Assembly (NCBI RefSeq): GCF_030272615.1
Contig: NC_081415.1
Span: 109,204,406-109,264,405, forward strand
Direction of reading: 5' to 3'
Source: Cryptomeria japonica
Lineage: Eukaryota > Streptophyta > Pinopsida > Cupressales > Cupressaceae
Length of the DNA stretch: 60,000 nucleotides
The position numbers were made by a program, and so were the translations under genes. Under the pieces are notes generated by a model, which saw nothing but the letters and a program-made list of their open reading frames with translations, searched no databases and was not told where the DNA came from. Shown piece by piece: positions 1 through 10,978 of this stretch (position 1 is its first letter; every line of letters begins with the position of its first letter).

Positions 1-790
1 CATTTGAGCACGAAATGGTGCGAAACTCTCCCCGAAGCTTCTGGTTGGCTAGATAAGCATTCCAGTAAAGTTGCATCACAAGGTCACTACTAGTTTTGAA
101 GATATTAAAGTTTTCATCTTGGAGGGGTGCAATAAAATATTTAAACTTAATTTTGGGGACTTTAGAGGCTCCGAAATGCCCTGAAAAGTGGCCTTAACTG
201 GCGAAGCCGGTTACGAGGTGATAGAGCACTTCGCGAGCTTTCCGACGCTTCAAACGGTTCATCAATCGGACACCCGGTTCTCAAGTTATGGCCTCTGGAA
301 GTTTGTACTCCTGAAATAGGAAAAATAATTTGTATCGGATACATAAATGAGTTGTAAAAGGGAGCGACACATGTTGATGTGTCCTTTAACATGTCATAGG
401 GCATCTAGAAGGGAGATAAGGTCAGCTACACCTTATTGGGTGGTTTTAGCCCATGGTTTTGTAATACCGTTTGACGGTTTCTTGTATTGTATCTCCTATT
501 TATGAGGTGTGTGAGATAGAGGTTGGGTGAAAGAGTCTTATGGCTATTGAGTTGCCTCTGAATCTCTGATTAGTGGTACTCCTGCGAAGAGCTTGCTCTG
601 CAAGTATGTTGTAATCTGTTTTTGATTGTTGAATAAAATATTGAGCTGCTTTTGGAGGGTGGGGTTTTTTCTCCCGAAAGGGTTTTCCCCACATAAATCA
701 TTGTGTTGTGGTATGAATGCTATTATATCTATTTCTATTTTCTGTAACTGTTGTAATGATTTGAAAAAGTTTTGCATTACCCTCCTCTCA
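1..790 (+). repeat. Probable 3' part of an LTR from an unrelated element
   Basis: No credible gene is seen; reading frames here are short and show no domain. The stretch 655-705, with a G-rich run, a CTCCCGAAAGGG block and a CCCCACATAAAT-like segment, resembles the R/U5 part of plant copia LTRs. A CA dinucleotide at 789-790 could be the LTR end. The 5' part lies outside the window, so neither the second LTR nor a target duplication can be checked. It ends exactly where element A's truncated LTR region begins. It could also be another AT-rich repeat. Confidence 0.4.
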
Positions 791-839
791 AGGTTAGTGT
801 AGGAAGTTGTTTCCGCTACTTAACTTCCTTACACTACCT
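791..839. repeat. Fold-back (inverted duplication) at the truncated LTR edge
   Basis: Two 18 bp arms, 791-808 and 822-839, are reverse complements apart from one inserted base in each, with a 13 nt loop. The right arm is ordinary LTR sequence: the same stretch occurs near 16100 and 54980. The left arm is an inverted copy not found at that place in the other LTRs. This looks like a breakpoint scar. Confidence 0.6.
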
Positions 840-1268
840 ACCCTCTAATCATAGCCGACCTCCTTTTTTACACCTCTCAATCTTATCCCTCCATTTCATA
901 TAGTATCTTCTATATAAGGAGATGCTTCCTTCATTATCAAACCCTAATGAGCTAATGAATGATCTTAAGGACTTGGCTACACTACGATCCTACTTGCAAC
1001 CACATTCCATTCTTTGTTGAGCTCTTGTGCACATAAAATCTAAGAGCAAATATACCAAACAAGATCAATGGAGATAGGAAGAATGGAGATAAAAACCCTA
1101 TTGGACATATGATGGTATAATCTTTGTGATTTCATTTGATTTGCATTGTCTTAGGTAATCTTCATATGTTATGGTGGATCTTTGTTGTTGTTAGGCTAGG
1201 GTTTTTGTGGTTGAATTCATTTAGCCTTTCAGTATTGTTATTATTGTTATCCATTTTCACTATACACA
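822..1268 (+). repeat. Element A 5' LTR, truncated
   Basis: This matches the last ~450 bp of the LTRs at 15797-16572 and 54669-55456 and ends in TATACACA. About 35 bp are missing near 840 between short direct repeats (CTACCTACC). The U3 region with the AT palindromes is absent. Confidence 0.9.
911..920 (+). promoter_or_regulatory. Putative LTR promoter TATA box (element A, 5' LTR)
   Basis: TATATAAGGA lies in a block conserved in all three LTR copies (also 16215-16224 and 55091-55100). Its position, about 350 bp before the LTR end, fits a retrotransposon Pol II promoter. The transcription start is not visible. Confidence 0.55.
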
Positions 1269-1271
1269 TTT

Positions 1272-1289
1272 TGGCATGCCCGGTGGGAC
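1272..1289 (+). promoter_or_regulatory. Element A primer binding site
   Basis: TGGCATGCCCGGTGGGAC starts 4 bp after the LTR end and is nearly identical in copy B (55460). The TGG start pairs with a tRNA CCA end, and the rest could pair with an acceptor stem and T arm. It is not the initiator-Met site used by the copia elements here. I cannot name the tRNA. Confidence 0.65.
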
Positions 1290-1379
1290 TCTTGTCCTTT
1301 TTTTTTTGCATTTAACCTCCTTGTTTTAGATTTTGTGTTTTGAAGTTGCAGATCTGATGATTTCGACAGCATTTTGCTA

Positions 1380-1640
1380 TTCTCGCGTCCGCGTACCTTT
1401 GGATTGCATTTTTGTTTTTCTGGCACATCTACAACACCTGAAATCGCGTCTATGCTATAAACAATATTTTATTTTGCAGGTTTCAGCAATCGTGTTTATG
1501 TTATAAAGTCGCGTCTGTGGTGGTTTTATCCATGCCTATGTTTTCGAGCCACGTCTGTGTTTTCAAGCCGCGTCTATGCCTCACAAACCCACGTCTGCAT
1601 CAGAAAACCACGTCTGTGTCAAGGGTAACCGCGTCTGTGT
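1380..1640 (+). repeat. CGCGTCTGTG motif array, leader array 1
   Basis: About ten degenerate copies of CGCGTCTGTG or CACGTCTGTG occur roughly every 20-30 bp (for example near 1445, 1510, 1550, 1570, 1608, 1630). Variants mostly differ at CpG positions. Copy B has no equivalent here. Confidence 0.8.
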
Positions 1641-2857
1641 TCACCAATTTCAAATTTTGGGTTTATTGATTCAGTTTTGAGTTTTGCATTTAGGGTTTCA
1701 GATCTGGTTTATTTTGGGCTAACATTTTTCAGATCTAGCTAATGAAATTGGTGCAGCTTGTCTTGAAAGCAAAGCGTTTGGTTGAAGGCCCCTATTTTCA
1801 CAAAGTCTTTTGGGTTTAAAATTTACCTAACTTGTGTGCTTGCAGGAAAGGGTGATTATTTGAAACAATCCAAACTACTAACAACCTTTTGTTGTAGGTC
1901 CTTGGCAAGGGTTTTGATTTTTATTGTGTGCCTTGTTTTCATAGATTAGCAAACACTTCAATTGGTGCACTAAAATTGAATCATTGTCTTTTGTGTCTTG
2001 AGCAATAGGCTCTTTTTGTTTAATCTTTAGAGGGCCTGTCTTCCCATGTGGTCATTAGGACTACTAGTGAGAAGAGAACGACCCAAGTGGTAGCGAGGAA
2101 AACCCACCTCTTCCGAACCACTATAAATAAATGTATTCATGGTGAAAACTATGGATAACGTTTGTTGATTAGTTCATACCGACACTATGTCTCCCCATAA
2201 ACCCGTTTGATCAAATTTATTTGAATAGTTGTAGGGCATAACCCCTACTGGCTGGGAGCCTTCTATATTTACAGAGCTGAAAGTGTCACATGTATGGCCA
2301 CACGAGCGGATACCCTTACTAGCACCTTTTTGTTTTAGAAGCTCAAATCCTTCTAGTTGTTGGGGTAGGAGGTCGGACCTCTGGTAGCAGCCCACACACA
2401 TACGGTTCTTAGTAGAGATACAAAGTTTGCCACGAGGAGTTTTCGTGGGGACTGATGCTTGGCTGACCTGAGAAGTGAGTGCGGAGGGTGGAGCCAGTGA
2501 GGTCAAGCATCTAAGTATCCGCTCTGAATAGCGTAGCCTTAGGGGTAAAACCCCATGTGGGATCAACAACTATTGTCTTGGCCAGCCATAAGAATTTTGC
2601 TTGACTTATTTTAAACATTCAAAACATTCAAGACCAAACAACAAAACATTGTGTCTTTTGTGTCTTCAAGTGTATGCCAAAACATTTTTACATCAAACAA
2701 CACACTTTTTATTGGAGTCATTTTGGAGTCTAGACACTTACAAACATTGGGTCTTCATCAACACTGTGTCCTCTTCTCACAAAAAATAGTAAAATAGTCA
2801 AATTTGGTCATAACAAAACGACTTCACAGATTGGAAAAAATTGCACAAATTTTACAG

Positions 2858-3045
2858 AAACACGTTTGTGTCTGTCATAATCGCATTCGTGTTGTCTAAC
2901 CACGTCTGTGAAGGGTAGAAACGTGTCTATGCTCCTAGAATCAACAATGCATTTTGCAAAAAACTCAAAAGCGCATCTATGTTGAACAGAGCCACATCTG
3001 TATCAGGGAATCGCGTCTGTGAAGTATACAGGCACGTCTGTGTTC
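2858..3045 (+). repeat. CGCGTCTGTG motif array, leader array 2
   Basis: About eight degenerate copies of the same motif, again roughly every 20 bp, end about 490 bp before the gag start. Copy B keeps only one or two eroded copies near 57547-57580. Confidence 0.8.
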
Positions 3046-3534
3046 AGAATTGAAAAATTGTTACAGTCCAGCAAACAAACACAGTCAATTTCAGAATTCT
3101 TGAGCTTCCTAGGTTGTTTCTCCAGGTTTCATTTAGCATTCAACCTGTCTTTGGGTCTCACATAGTCCATCATTGCTTCATATCTCACTTTACATTTACA
3201 ATTGTCTAAACTTGAGTCAAAAGGTCACTTGCTTGTCCTCACTATACTTTGTCAACACACTACATACAACATTACTTTGCTAAGTGGTCCCTCATCAAGG
3301 TTTCTTACCTTTGGGTCTCATTTGGTCTTACTTAGAGTCAAGGTCAACTTACCTCATCAAGAGAAACTATCCTCTCTTTGGAAGTCACACCTACTCTACT
3401 ACATACATACTTGGTCTTACACTTTGGACATTGCAAGTACACCTCAGATTCATTTACATTCCATCCAACTCTTGGTCTTCCATACTTGTTTTCATTTTCC
3501 TCTAGTCTCACACATCTTGATCAATACCTAGTTC

Positions 3535-5752
3535 ATGGTTGAAACCCATCTTCAAAAATCTAGGAGAGAAACAAAAGAGGCTCAAGAGCCCGCAAACATG
3601 AGTGTTTATGAGTATGACAATGATGTCTTTTTCAATACTGATCATAACACTTTACCTGACATGGAAGTCTATAGAAACATTCCAAATGTTGAGAATATGG
3701 GCACTACAAACAACAATGATACCCACAATGACAATATGGACAACTTTTCAGTACATTCAGTAGATGTAGAAGAATCCATTATGAATCCCCATTTCAATCG
3801 ATTGGTTGAGGAAATAATGAGGAGGGATAGACAATATTTCTTACAAATGATGGCACAAAGTGGAGCCAAGATACCTCATGATTTTGATATGTCTCAAATA
3901 ATGGAAAATTAACCTTTGCAACAAACTCACTCCAACATGGATCAAAGGAGGCCCAATAGTGGAGGAAATAGAGGACCATATATGGTACCTGAATCACCAT
4001 CATGTAGAAAGATATGCTCAATCACATACCCAAGCTAAGGATCAACCACCAAAGCAATTGGATATTCAAAGGCATGCTCAAAATTTGGACACAAGGAAAT
4101 CCCGTGTCAAATTTGGGGGCAACACAATAGAACATGAAATGCCTGTAGAGTATGGTATACATGCACAAAATAGATATGGCATTCCTCAACATGAATCCAT
4201 ACCAAGTGGTCCATATATGCAGCATCACTATAAACCTCCTCTGTATGAACATGTGTATGATCAATATCATCCATATATGCAACATGCTCCTCCTCCAATT
4301 GGTGCCTCAAACATGGGGTTTGGTCCAAGGAGTCGATCTCCACCTAAGAACAATTTGGAGCAACAAATCAGGGATTTACAAAAAAAAATGGAGGACATAA
4401 ATACACCAAAGCCAACATACACAATGAGAGACATATGTCCTTATCCATTCGGCAAGAGCATTCCAATGCCTCCATTTCCTACACACTTTGTGAAGCCTAA
4501 ATTTGATAAGTATAGAGGAAAAGGGCATCCTAAGGCACACATAAGATAGTTTTTCATAGCTTGCATTGAGGTAGCAGTAGAAGAGACATATTTGATGAGA
4601 TTATTCCCACAAAGCTTAGGTGATCAAGCTATGGAATGGTTCTCCCAACTCCCACCTGGTATTAAGTCATGGGGTGACTTAGCAGAGGCATTTATTCAAC
4701 ATTTCTCCTACAATATAGAGATAGACATATCAGTCACTACTTTGTGCAACACCAAACAAAAAGAGGGAGAGTCTTTTGCATCATTTTTACAAAGATGGAG
4801 AAATCTAGCTAGCAGATGCTCTTGTGAAATTCCACAAAAACAAATGGTAGAAATGTTCACACAAAATGTTAACAAAGACATTGGCTATGACTTAAGGAAA
4901 GCTTGTTTGTCCACCTTCAAGGACGTCATTGAAAAAGGCTTAGCAATAGAAAAGGTCCTAATTGAGCAAGGAGTCATTAAGATATTTAAGGAAAACAAAG
5001 ATGGCTTTAAAGGAAAAGACAAGCCAAGATTTTGGAATAAAAACAAGAACATAGTTAATGATGGTGTTGTTGACACCAACACAGTGCGACCCAAATACAT
5101 CTTTTCAGGATCAAGTTCTACAATCAATCAAGTGAATACTCAAACAACTTCTAGATCAGGAAGGAAGTACACTCCGTTGGGAGAACCACTTGAGTCAGTC
5201 TTCAAAAAGCTAGTGGCAAACAAGGTAATCACGGTTCCAGATTTTCCTCCATATGAACCAAAGGTTAAACCAAATTGGTGGAATGATGATGAGCATTGTG
5301 AATTTCATAAGAGCAAGGGTCATAAGATAATAAATTGTCATCGACTGAAGAACATCGTACAAGATCTCATTGATAGAGGTGACATTGAGATAGAGGGACA
5401 CTCATCCAACCAAGAACATGAGATGTTTAAGGAACCATTCCCAAAACATGACAAGGGAAAAGCTAAAGCCACAGATGATCAAACCAGCTATACCAGAGCA
5501 TCTTACAACTATGATTCAACTATCAATCACATCTCAATGGACAATTATGTCTCTACTATTATCATCAAGGACAAAACTCCTAAGAATACTACCCAGCGAC
5601 CCAAGATTGTCCTAAAAGGTGTTGGATCTTCTTCCAAACATACCTTTGAATGTCATGTTACAACTCATCGAGGTAAAATTACTTTGCCAGGTGCTTCAAC
5701 TAAAAACACCACTTCTTCATCAACAAAACTTGAGTATGAGCTTGTAGAATAG
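3535..5752 (+). pseudogene. gag: Element A gag (decayed)
   Basis: This is the structural capsid/nucleocapsid precursor of a Tat element, packaging RNA in cytoplasmic particles. The ATG at 3535 is supported by copy B (58070). The N-terminal 125 codons stop at a TAA where B has CGA. An 83 bp deletion near 3997, relative to B, then shifts frame. From about 4003 the frame stays constant into pol. The capsid part, around 4592-4950, is rich in conserved W and F (W-F-S-Q-L-P, H-F-S). A CCHC-like element starts with C at 5297 and reads C-x2-F-H-x4-G-H-x4-C. A TAG at 4547 is shared with copy B. A TAG at 5750 separates gag from the protease stretch. Confidence 0.88.
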
Positions 5753-5833
5753 TTAGGGAAGACACCTGCGCTCATCTCCATCCTTGAGCTCTTATGGATA
5801 TCCCCCACTCATAAAGCTATTATTGACAAAATC

Positions 5834-6330
5834 TTGAGAGACACCATTGTTCCTACTGATCTGAACGTGGACCAGTTTCAAGCCATGGTGGGATACCTTT
5901 CCATTCCACATTCCCTTACCTTCACAGAAGCTGATGATGCCTCCGTAAGTCAGCCACATAATGCACCACTACACATTGAAGCCTTCATACACAAACATCG
6001 AATAAAACGAGTCCTGATAGATGGAGGAGCTGGTCTAAACATTTGTACATTGAGCACTATTAAACAATTGGGATATTCTAATAAAGCTGTGAATTCAACA
6101 AATCAAATCACCATCAAGGCATATGATGATGAAGAACGTTCATCCAAGGGCATAGTCACCTTGCCTCTCAAAGTTGGACCAGTTACAAAGGATGTGGTTT
6201 GTCAAGTCCTGGATCTAGATCTCACTTATAATATATTGCTAGGACGTCCTTGGATTCATGAAATGAGGGTAGTTCCATCAACATATCACGAATGCATTAA
6301 GTTTCCCCACAATGGAGTCGAGGTAACAAT
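5834..6330 (+). pseudogene. Element A aspartic protease region
   Basis: The protease frees gag and pol proteins from the polyprotein. The active-site loop reads L-I-D-G-G-A-G, with the catalytic D at 6020-6022. The usual motif is D-S/T-G, so the second position is G here, a form seen in some plant Tat elements. The downstream motif L-L-G-R-P-W-I-H at about 6235-6260 is typical of Tat proteases. The frame is that of the rest of pol, and this segment is open. Confidence 0.82.
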
Positions 6331-6727
6331 TAATGGTGATCCTAATCTGTTCATATGTTGCAATAACCTGAGATCACAAACCGAGACCATCATTCCTAGT
6401 AATCGTGAAGCTATTCCTTCTTCGGCATACATTGATCCTGAGTCATTAAAACCTTCGACATCAAAACAAGGAGAGCTAAAAGGCAAATTTCAGGAAAAAG
6501 GCATGGGGGAATACACTTTAAATCAGACCATGTACTTACGACAAGTCATGAGTTCCCCAAAAGAATATGGAAGACCACATCCGAACAAGCAAGTATCCAT
6601 CGTGGTACTCAAATGGAACCCTACTACCTTTCAAAGATGGGGCGAACTGGAAGAGGAAGACCTATACAAAATGCTTTACAAAGACATTGAAGATGACACA
6701 CAAGATCACATCAGTCTACCATGTGAG

Positions 6728-6880
6728 AAATATGGCAAAGGCTTCAAGATTCTACAAAAATTCGGGTATGATGGAAAAAGCCCTCTTGGGTTACGAAAGG
6801 AAGGCATTATTGAACCTTTACAACCTAAATTGACTTTCAAAAAGGAACGCTCGAAGGGACTTGGTTTCCTGACTTCCAAG
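6728..6880 (+). other. G-patch-like domain between protease and RT (element A)
   Basis: Within the open stretch 5834-7120, glycines and hydrophobic residues are spaced as in a G-patch: Y-G-K-G-F-K-I-L-Q-K-F-G-Y, then P-L-G-L and E-G-I-I-E-P-L, then K-G-L-G-F. G-patches bind RNA or helicases, and betaretroviruses carry one after protease. An acidic tail follows to 7117. The assignment rests on pattern only. Confidence 0.5.
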
Positions 6881-7129
6881 ATCCACACTCAAAGGACAGA
6901 AGAAGCCTTACAGATCAAAGCTGCTAAAATTCAACAAGAGGATCACTATTCCACGGACTCCAACGAATGGGAATGGGGTTCAAATAAATCCTCCAGTGAC
7001 TACGAGCTCACCGAGACATTCAGAGAGCCAGATGAACCCACCGAAGAAGAGGAATTTTATAAAAAGTTCAAAGTTGATCAAGAAACAACCCATGAGAATT
7101 CCACACAGTTCTTGTCTTAAGGTTCTAGG

Positions 7130-7837
7130 TTGCAATCACATAGGATGAGAACACATGTCCCAGAATACGCTACTAGTGATGATAATTTGGATTCGCTTGT
7201 AATCGAGATTGATGAGAAGAGTGCCATCGATGACCTCAATAATTACCTTGACATACCTGAATATAACTGCATCTTCACTCTTAGCCCTGCTAACTTTGAA
7301 GACATTAAAGGCCTTCCCCTTGTTCACCATCAACTCATTGACTGGGATCATGAAGGACCAGCACAGTTTGACACATTCCAAAATGATGAGGCTGTTATTG
7401 ACTATCTTGGCATACGAGATGATCTTCCCCCTAAGGACCATAAGGCAAAATACACTATAGAACTCAATAGCATGGCATATTTTGGTGAGGGTGTTGGACC
7501 TTCCAGTCGCAAAAATGTGAAAATAAGAACAAACCAAGGGTCTTATGGTGAAAACCACATTGTGGCGCTGTTTGACCCCAAAAAAGTAAAAAGAAAGGAT
7601 GTATCTGAGGGCAAAAACCTCTCTGAGGCACTCGAAGATGGAAGGCTCAACATTCTCCCAACATCATATGAGGAAAAGTCATCCATGTTGGTAGAAGAGA
7701 CTATCAAAACAAACATTGGTACAGAAGAGGTTCCACACAACATATTCCTGGCTCAATCATTGACAGAGTTAGAAAGGTCAAATTTCATAAGTTTCTTCAA
7801 AAAATGACAAATCAACTTTGCATGGTTATACGCTGAT
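7130..7837 (+). pseudogene. Element A linker and N-terminal extension of RT
   Basis: A 225-codon open stretch in the pol frame links the protease/G-patch part to RT. It is acidic, with no recognised domain in the first 130 residues. The end leads into RT through a TGA where a tryptophan is expected (FAW-like context just after, about 7815). A TAA at 7118 precedes it. I cannot assign a function. Confidence 0.6.
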
Positions 7838-8740
7838 ATGCTTGGATTAGATCTGGATTTGGTAATGCATCATTTGACAGTCAAACCGGGGGCAAAGCCA
7901 GTGAAAGAGAAATTAAGAAAAATGCATCCACAAGTGGCATTACTAGTCAAAGTGGAACTTGAGAAATTATTGGATGTCGGATTCATACGCCCAATTGATT
8001 ATCCTGAATGGATCTCTAATTTAGTGCCTGTCAGTAAACCAGATCGCAGCATCAGAATATGTACAGATTTCAAAGACATCAATAAAGCTTGTCCAAAGGA
8101 CGACTTCCCATTACCAAATATAGACTTGATTGTTGATCTCACAGCAGGTCATGAAATGTTATCCTTGATGGATGGATTTTCTGGTTATAATCAAATAAGG
8201 ATCGTGCCTGAGGATCAACACAAAACATCATTCACTTGTCCTTGGGGAACTTTCTGCTAGAATGTCATGCCCTTCGGGCTAAAAAATATAGGTGCTACAT
8301 ATCAAAGAGCCATGACTACTATCTTTCATGATCTCATGCATGTAACCATGGAAGCTTATGTCGACGACCTCTTGGGAAAATCAATAGACAGAAATACACA
8401 TTTGGACATACTTTCAGTCGTCTTTGATCGGTTGGAAAAATACAAAGTAAGATTAAACCCCAAGAAATGTGTCTTTTGAGTAACCTCCGGGAAACTCCTA
8501 GGATTCATTATATCTAGAAGAGGAATCGAAGCTGATCCAACAAAAGTCCAGGCCATATTGGAAATGCCACCACCAAAGAATATCAGTCAACTCTGATCCT
8601 TACAAGGAAGACTCCAGTCCATACGAAGATTCATAACACAACTTGCAGATAAGTGTAATCCTTTTTAGCACCTGCTACATAAAAATATCAAATTCAAATG
8701 GGATGATAGCTATCAACAGGCTTTTCAGACGCTCAAAGAT
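7838..8740 (+). pseudogene. Element A reverse transcriptase (decayed)
   Basis: This would copy genomic RNA into cDNA. Visible motifs: R-I-C-T-D-F-K-D-I-N-K-A (about 8055-8090), D-F-P-L-P (8101), the M-D-G-F-S-G-Y block (8170), M-P-F-G-L-K-N (8267) and the catalytic Y-V-D-D at 8357-8368. Stops lie at 8258 (TAG), 8477 (TGA), 8594 (TGA) and 8666 (TAG). The reading frame is otherwise unbroken, and the YVDD box is intact. The length fits a Ty3/gypsy RT. Confidence 0.95.
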
Positions 8741-9175
8741 TATCTTTTGAATCAACCAATTTTGATGTTGCCAGTTCCAGATCAGCATATGTTACTATAC
8801 ATATCAGCTACTTCAATAGCACTAGGGGTACTCTTAGCACAACAAATTGCTGAGGGCAAAGAAAAAGCAGTATACTATATTAGTCGCACATTGGTGGAAT
8901 ATGAGCTAAACTACACACCTATTGAGCATGCATGTCTCGCTGTGGTCTTTGCTTCACAGAAATTACGACATTACATGCTCACTCATAAGACTAAGTTGAT
9001 TGCAAGGATAGATTCGTTGAAATGCCTTCTCAATAAAACAACACTTACTGGGCGATTGGCCAAATGGGTAATGATCTTGAGTGAATTCGACATCGAGTAT
9101 GTGGATAGAAAAGCAATAAAAGGACAAGCCATCACAGATCAATTGGCAGATGCCCCCATGATTGATGATGTTCCT
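8741..9175 (+). pseudogene. Element A retroviral-type RNase H
   Basis: This would degrade the RNA strand of the hybrid during reverse transcription. It follows RT directly. The motif Y-Y-I-S-R-T-L (about 8875) and the T-P-I-E-H-A-C-L-A block (8918) are typical of Ty3/gypsy. The stretch is open from 8747, and the C-terminal tether ends near the F-D-I-E-Y-V-D-R-K segment at 9087. Confidence 0.85.
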
Positions 9176-9199
9176 CTAAGTTCAGAATTTCTAGATGAA

Positions 9200-9625
9200 T
9201 CTATTTTAAGAATGTCACATGTGAAGCCATGGCAACTGTACTTCGACGACTCATACACACAGCATGGGGCAGGAGCTGGCATCCTCTTTATAACTCCTCA
9301 AGGGGATTCTATACCAAAGTCATACCACTTATCATTTCCTTGCACTAACAATATAGTGGAATATGAGGCATTAACAACTGGATTACGGATTGTAGTTCAG
9401 TGGAAGATCCAAGAACTTCGTGTCTTTGGGGACTCTCAACTTGTAATCTATCAAGCAACTGATGATTACCAAACAAAAGATGAAAAATTAATGCCTTACA
9501 AATAAATGGTGGATGACCTGAAACAACACTTCACACAGATAGATTTTGAGCAGATACCAAGAGAGCAGAATCGCACCACAGATGCCATGGCTACAATTGC
9601 TTCACTGATCGATCTACCTCCAAAT
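9200..9625 (+). pseudogene. Element A second, archaeal-type RNase H (aRNH)
   Basis: A second RNase H just before integrase is diagnostic of the Tat clade. The first acidic motif reads Y-F-D-D-S (9239-9253) where F-D-G-S is usual, a G-to-D change. The others are V-E-Y-E-A-L (about 9357) and F-G-D-S-Q-L-V (about 9424). A TAA at 9503 interrupts it. The domain lies at the normal place after a 40-residue linker. Confidence 0.85.
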
Positions 9626-9639
9626 GAGACCCGCTATGA

Positions 9640-10978
9640 GTTCTTGGTGGATAACCTTTTGGTTCCTTCATATGAGATCATTCCTACTGAGACGATATGT
9701 GTTGTCGGTCCCGAGTCCCAGTTATATGGTTCCATTTTCACATACCTTCGTGACAATATCCTACCTCCTGATCTATCAAATAACCAACGTTGCACCTTCA
9801 TTCACAAATCCTCTCAATATTTCATTTTAGCTGATATCCTATACCAACAAGGTCTAGATGGCACTCTCCTTAGATGTTTAGAAAGAGACGAAGCTCAGAT
9901 TGCGTTACGTGAAGTACATGAAGGGATATGTGGTCCACATGCTAGTGGTCCTACCTTGGCCAAGAAACTCATCAAGACTGGATATTACTAGCCCAATATG
10001 GAAAAGGACTCCTATTAGTTTGTCAAGAAATGTAAGCAATGTCAAATTCATGGAGACCTCATACATGCACTAGCACAAGAACTTTAACCAATTGCGTCTC
10101 CTTGGCCCTTTTGTCAGTGGGGACTCGATCTCATAGGCAAGATTCACCCTCCTTCTTCCAATGGTCATAAATTCATTATCACTACCATAGAGTATTTCAC
10201 AAAATGGATTGAAGCTATGCCTCTCACACAAGTCATTGGAAAATAGATTGCTACGTTCATCCTCAACTATATCATTTGCCGATACGGTATTCATGTTTCT
10301 ATTATCACTGATAACGGGCGTCCCTTCAAAAATTAGGATGTTCGTGAACTCTGTGACCACTTCCATATTTCCCATTGTTTTTCCACACCATATTACCCCC
10401 AAGGTAATGGCCAAGCTGAGGCATCTAATAAAACAATTCTCAAAATCCTTAAGAAGACAGTTGACGACGCTGGCCGTAATTGGCATATCCAACTTAATCC
10501 TGCACTTTGGGCTTACCGCACAAGTGTCCACACACCTACAGGAGCTACACCCTATTCACTTGTCTACGGCACTGAAGCCATCTTGCCTATTGAGGTCGAG
10601 TTACCCTCTTTGTGGGTCTCTTTGCAAAACATCATCAGTGATGAAGACTATAGGGTCTCTCACTTACAAGAACTGGAACTACTGGATGAATGAAGACAAA
10701 CTGCTTTTAATCATCTCAAGGCTTATCAACAACAAATGAGTCACAGCTACAACCGCAAAGTCAAGCCTTGCATGTTTGAGGTAGGTGACTTGGTCCTCAA
10801 AGAAAACCCCAAAAATCAGCAAGGCAGAGAGAAGAAGGGCAAGTTCAAACCAAATTGGCTTGGTCCTTACATCATTACAGTAACATATGGATCTGGGGCA
10901 TATAAGCTCTCAACTATAGAAAGTGAACCTTTGGAGGATCCTATAAATAGCATGCACCTTCACAGGTTCTACACATAG
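9640..10978 (+). pseudogene. Element A integrase (decayed)
   Basis: The enzyme joins cDNA ends to host DNA in the nucleus. The HHCC zinc domain shows H-x-G-x4-H (about 9918-9945) and K-C-K-Q-C (about 10028-10045). The catalytic triad is intact: D at 10127 (G-L-D-L-I-G), D at 10310 (I-T-D-N-G), E at 10418, with 35 residues between the second D and E. Stops lie at 9989, 10016, 10085, 10244, 10334 and 10691. The C-terminal part (10736-10978) has the usual basic V-G-D-L-V-L-K motif. No chromodomain is seen, which fits a non-chromovirus. Confidence 0.93.

Larger units (their letters stand above)
1290..3534 (+). other. Element A untranslated leader
   Basis: This is 2.2 kb without a credible coding frame. 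The part from about 1781 is collinear with copy B from about 56496, including a conserved block at 2040-2570 (B: 56750-57270) and the stretch just before gag. The first part, 1290-1780, is unrelated to that of B. A CTTGCAG at about 1840 looks like a splice acceptor, unproven. The leader carries two arrays of a CGCGTCTGTG motif, listed separately. Confidence 0.75.

Noticed and set aside
162-777. Three short minus-strand frames in 162-777
   Set aside because: They lie in LTR-like DNA, overlap one another in different frames and show no domain.
1840-1850. Possible intron acceptor (CTTGCAG) in the leader of element A
   Set aside because: The site is conserved in B, but no matching donor could be fixed, so splicing is not claimed.
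2174-2569. Minus-strand frame of 131 codons in element A's leader, similar to 56941-57147 in copy B
   Set aside because: The peptide similarity follows from conserved leader DNA. The frame is much shorter in B, and no domain is recognised.
10209-10739. Plus-strand frame of 176 codons in another frame over integrase, and minus frame 10070-10531
   Set aside because: Both are shadows of the integrase frame, whose HHCC and DDE residues are clear.
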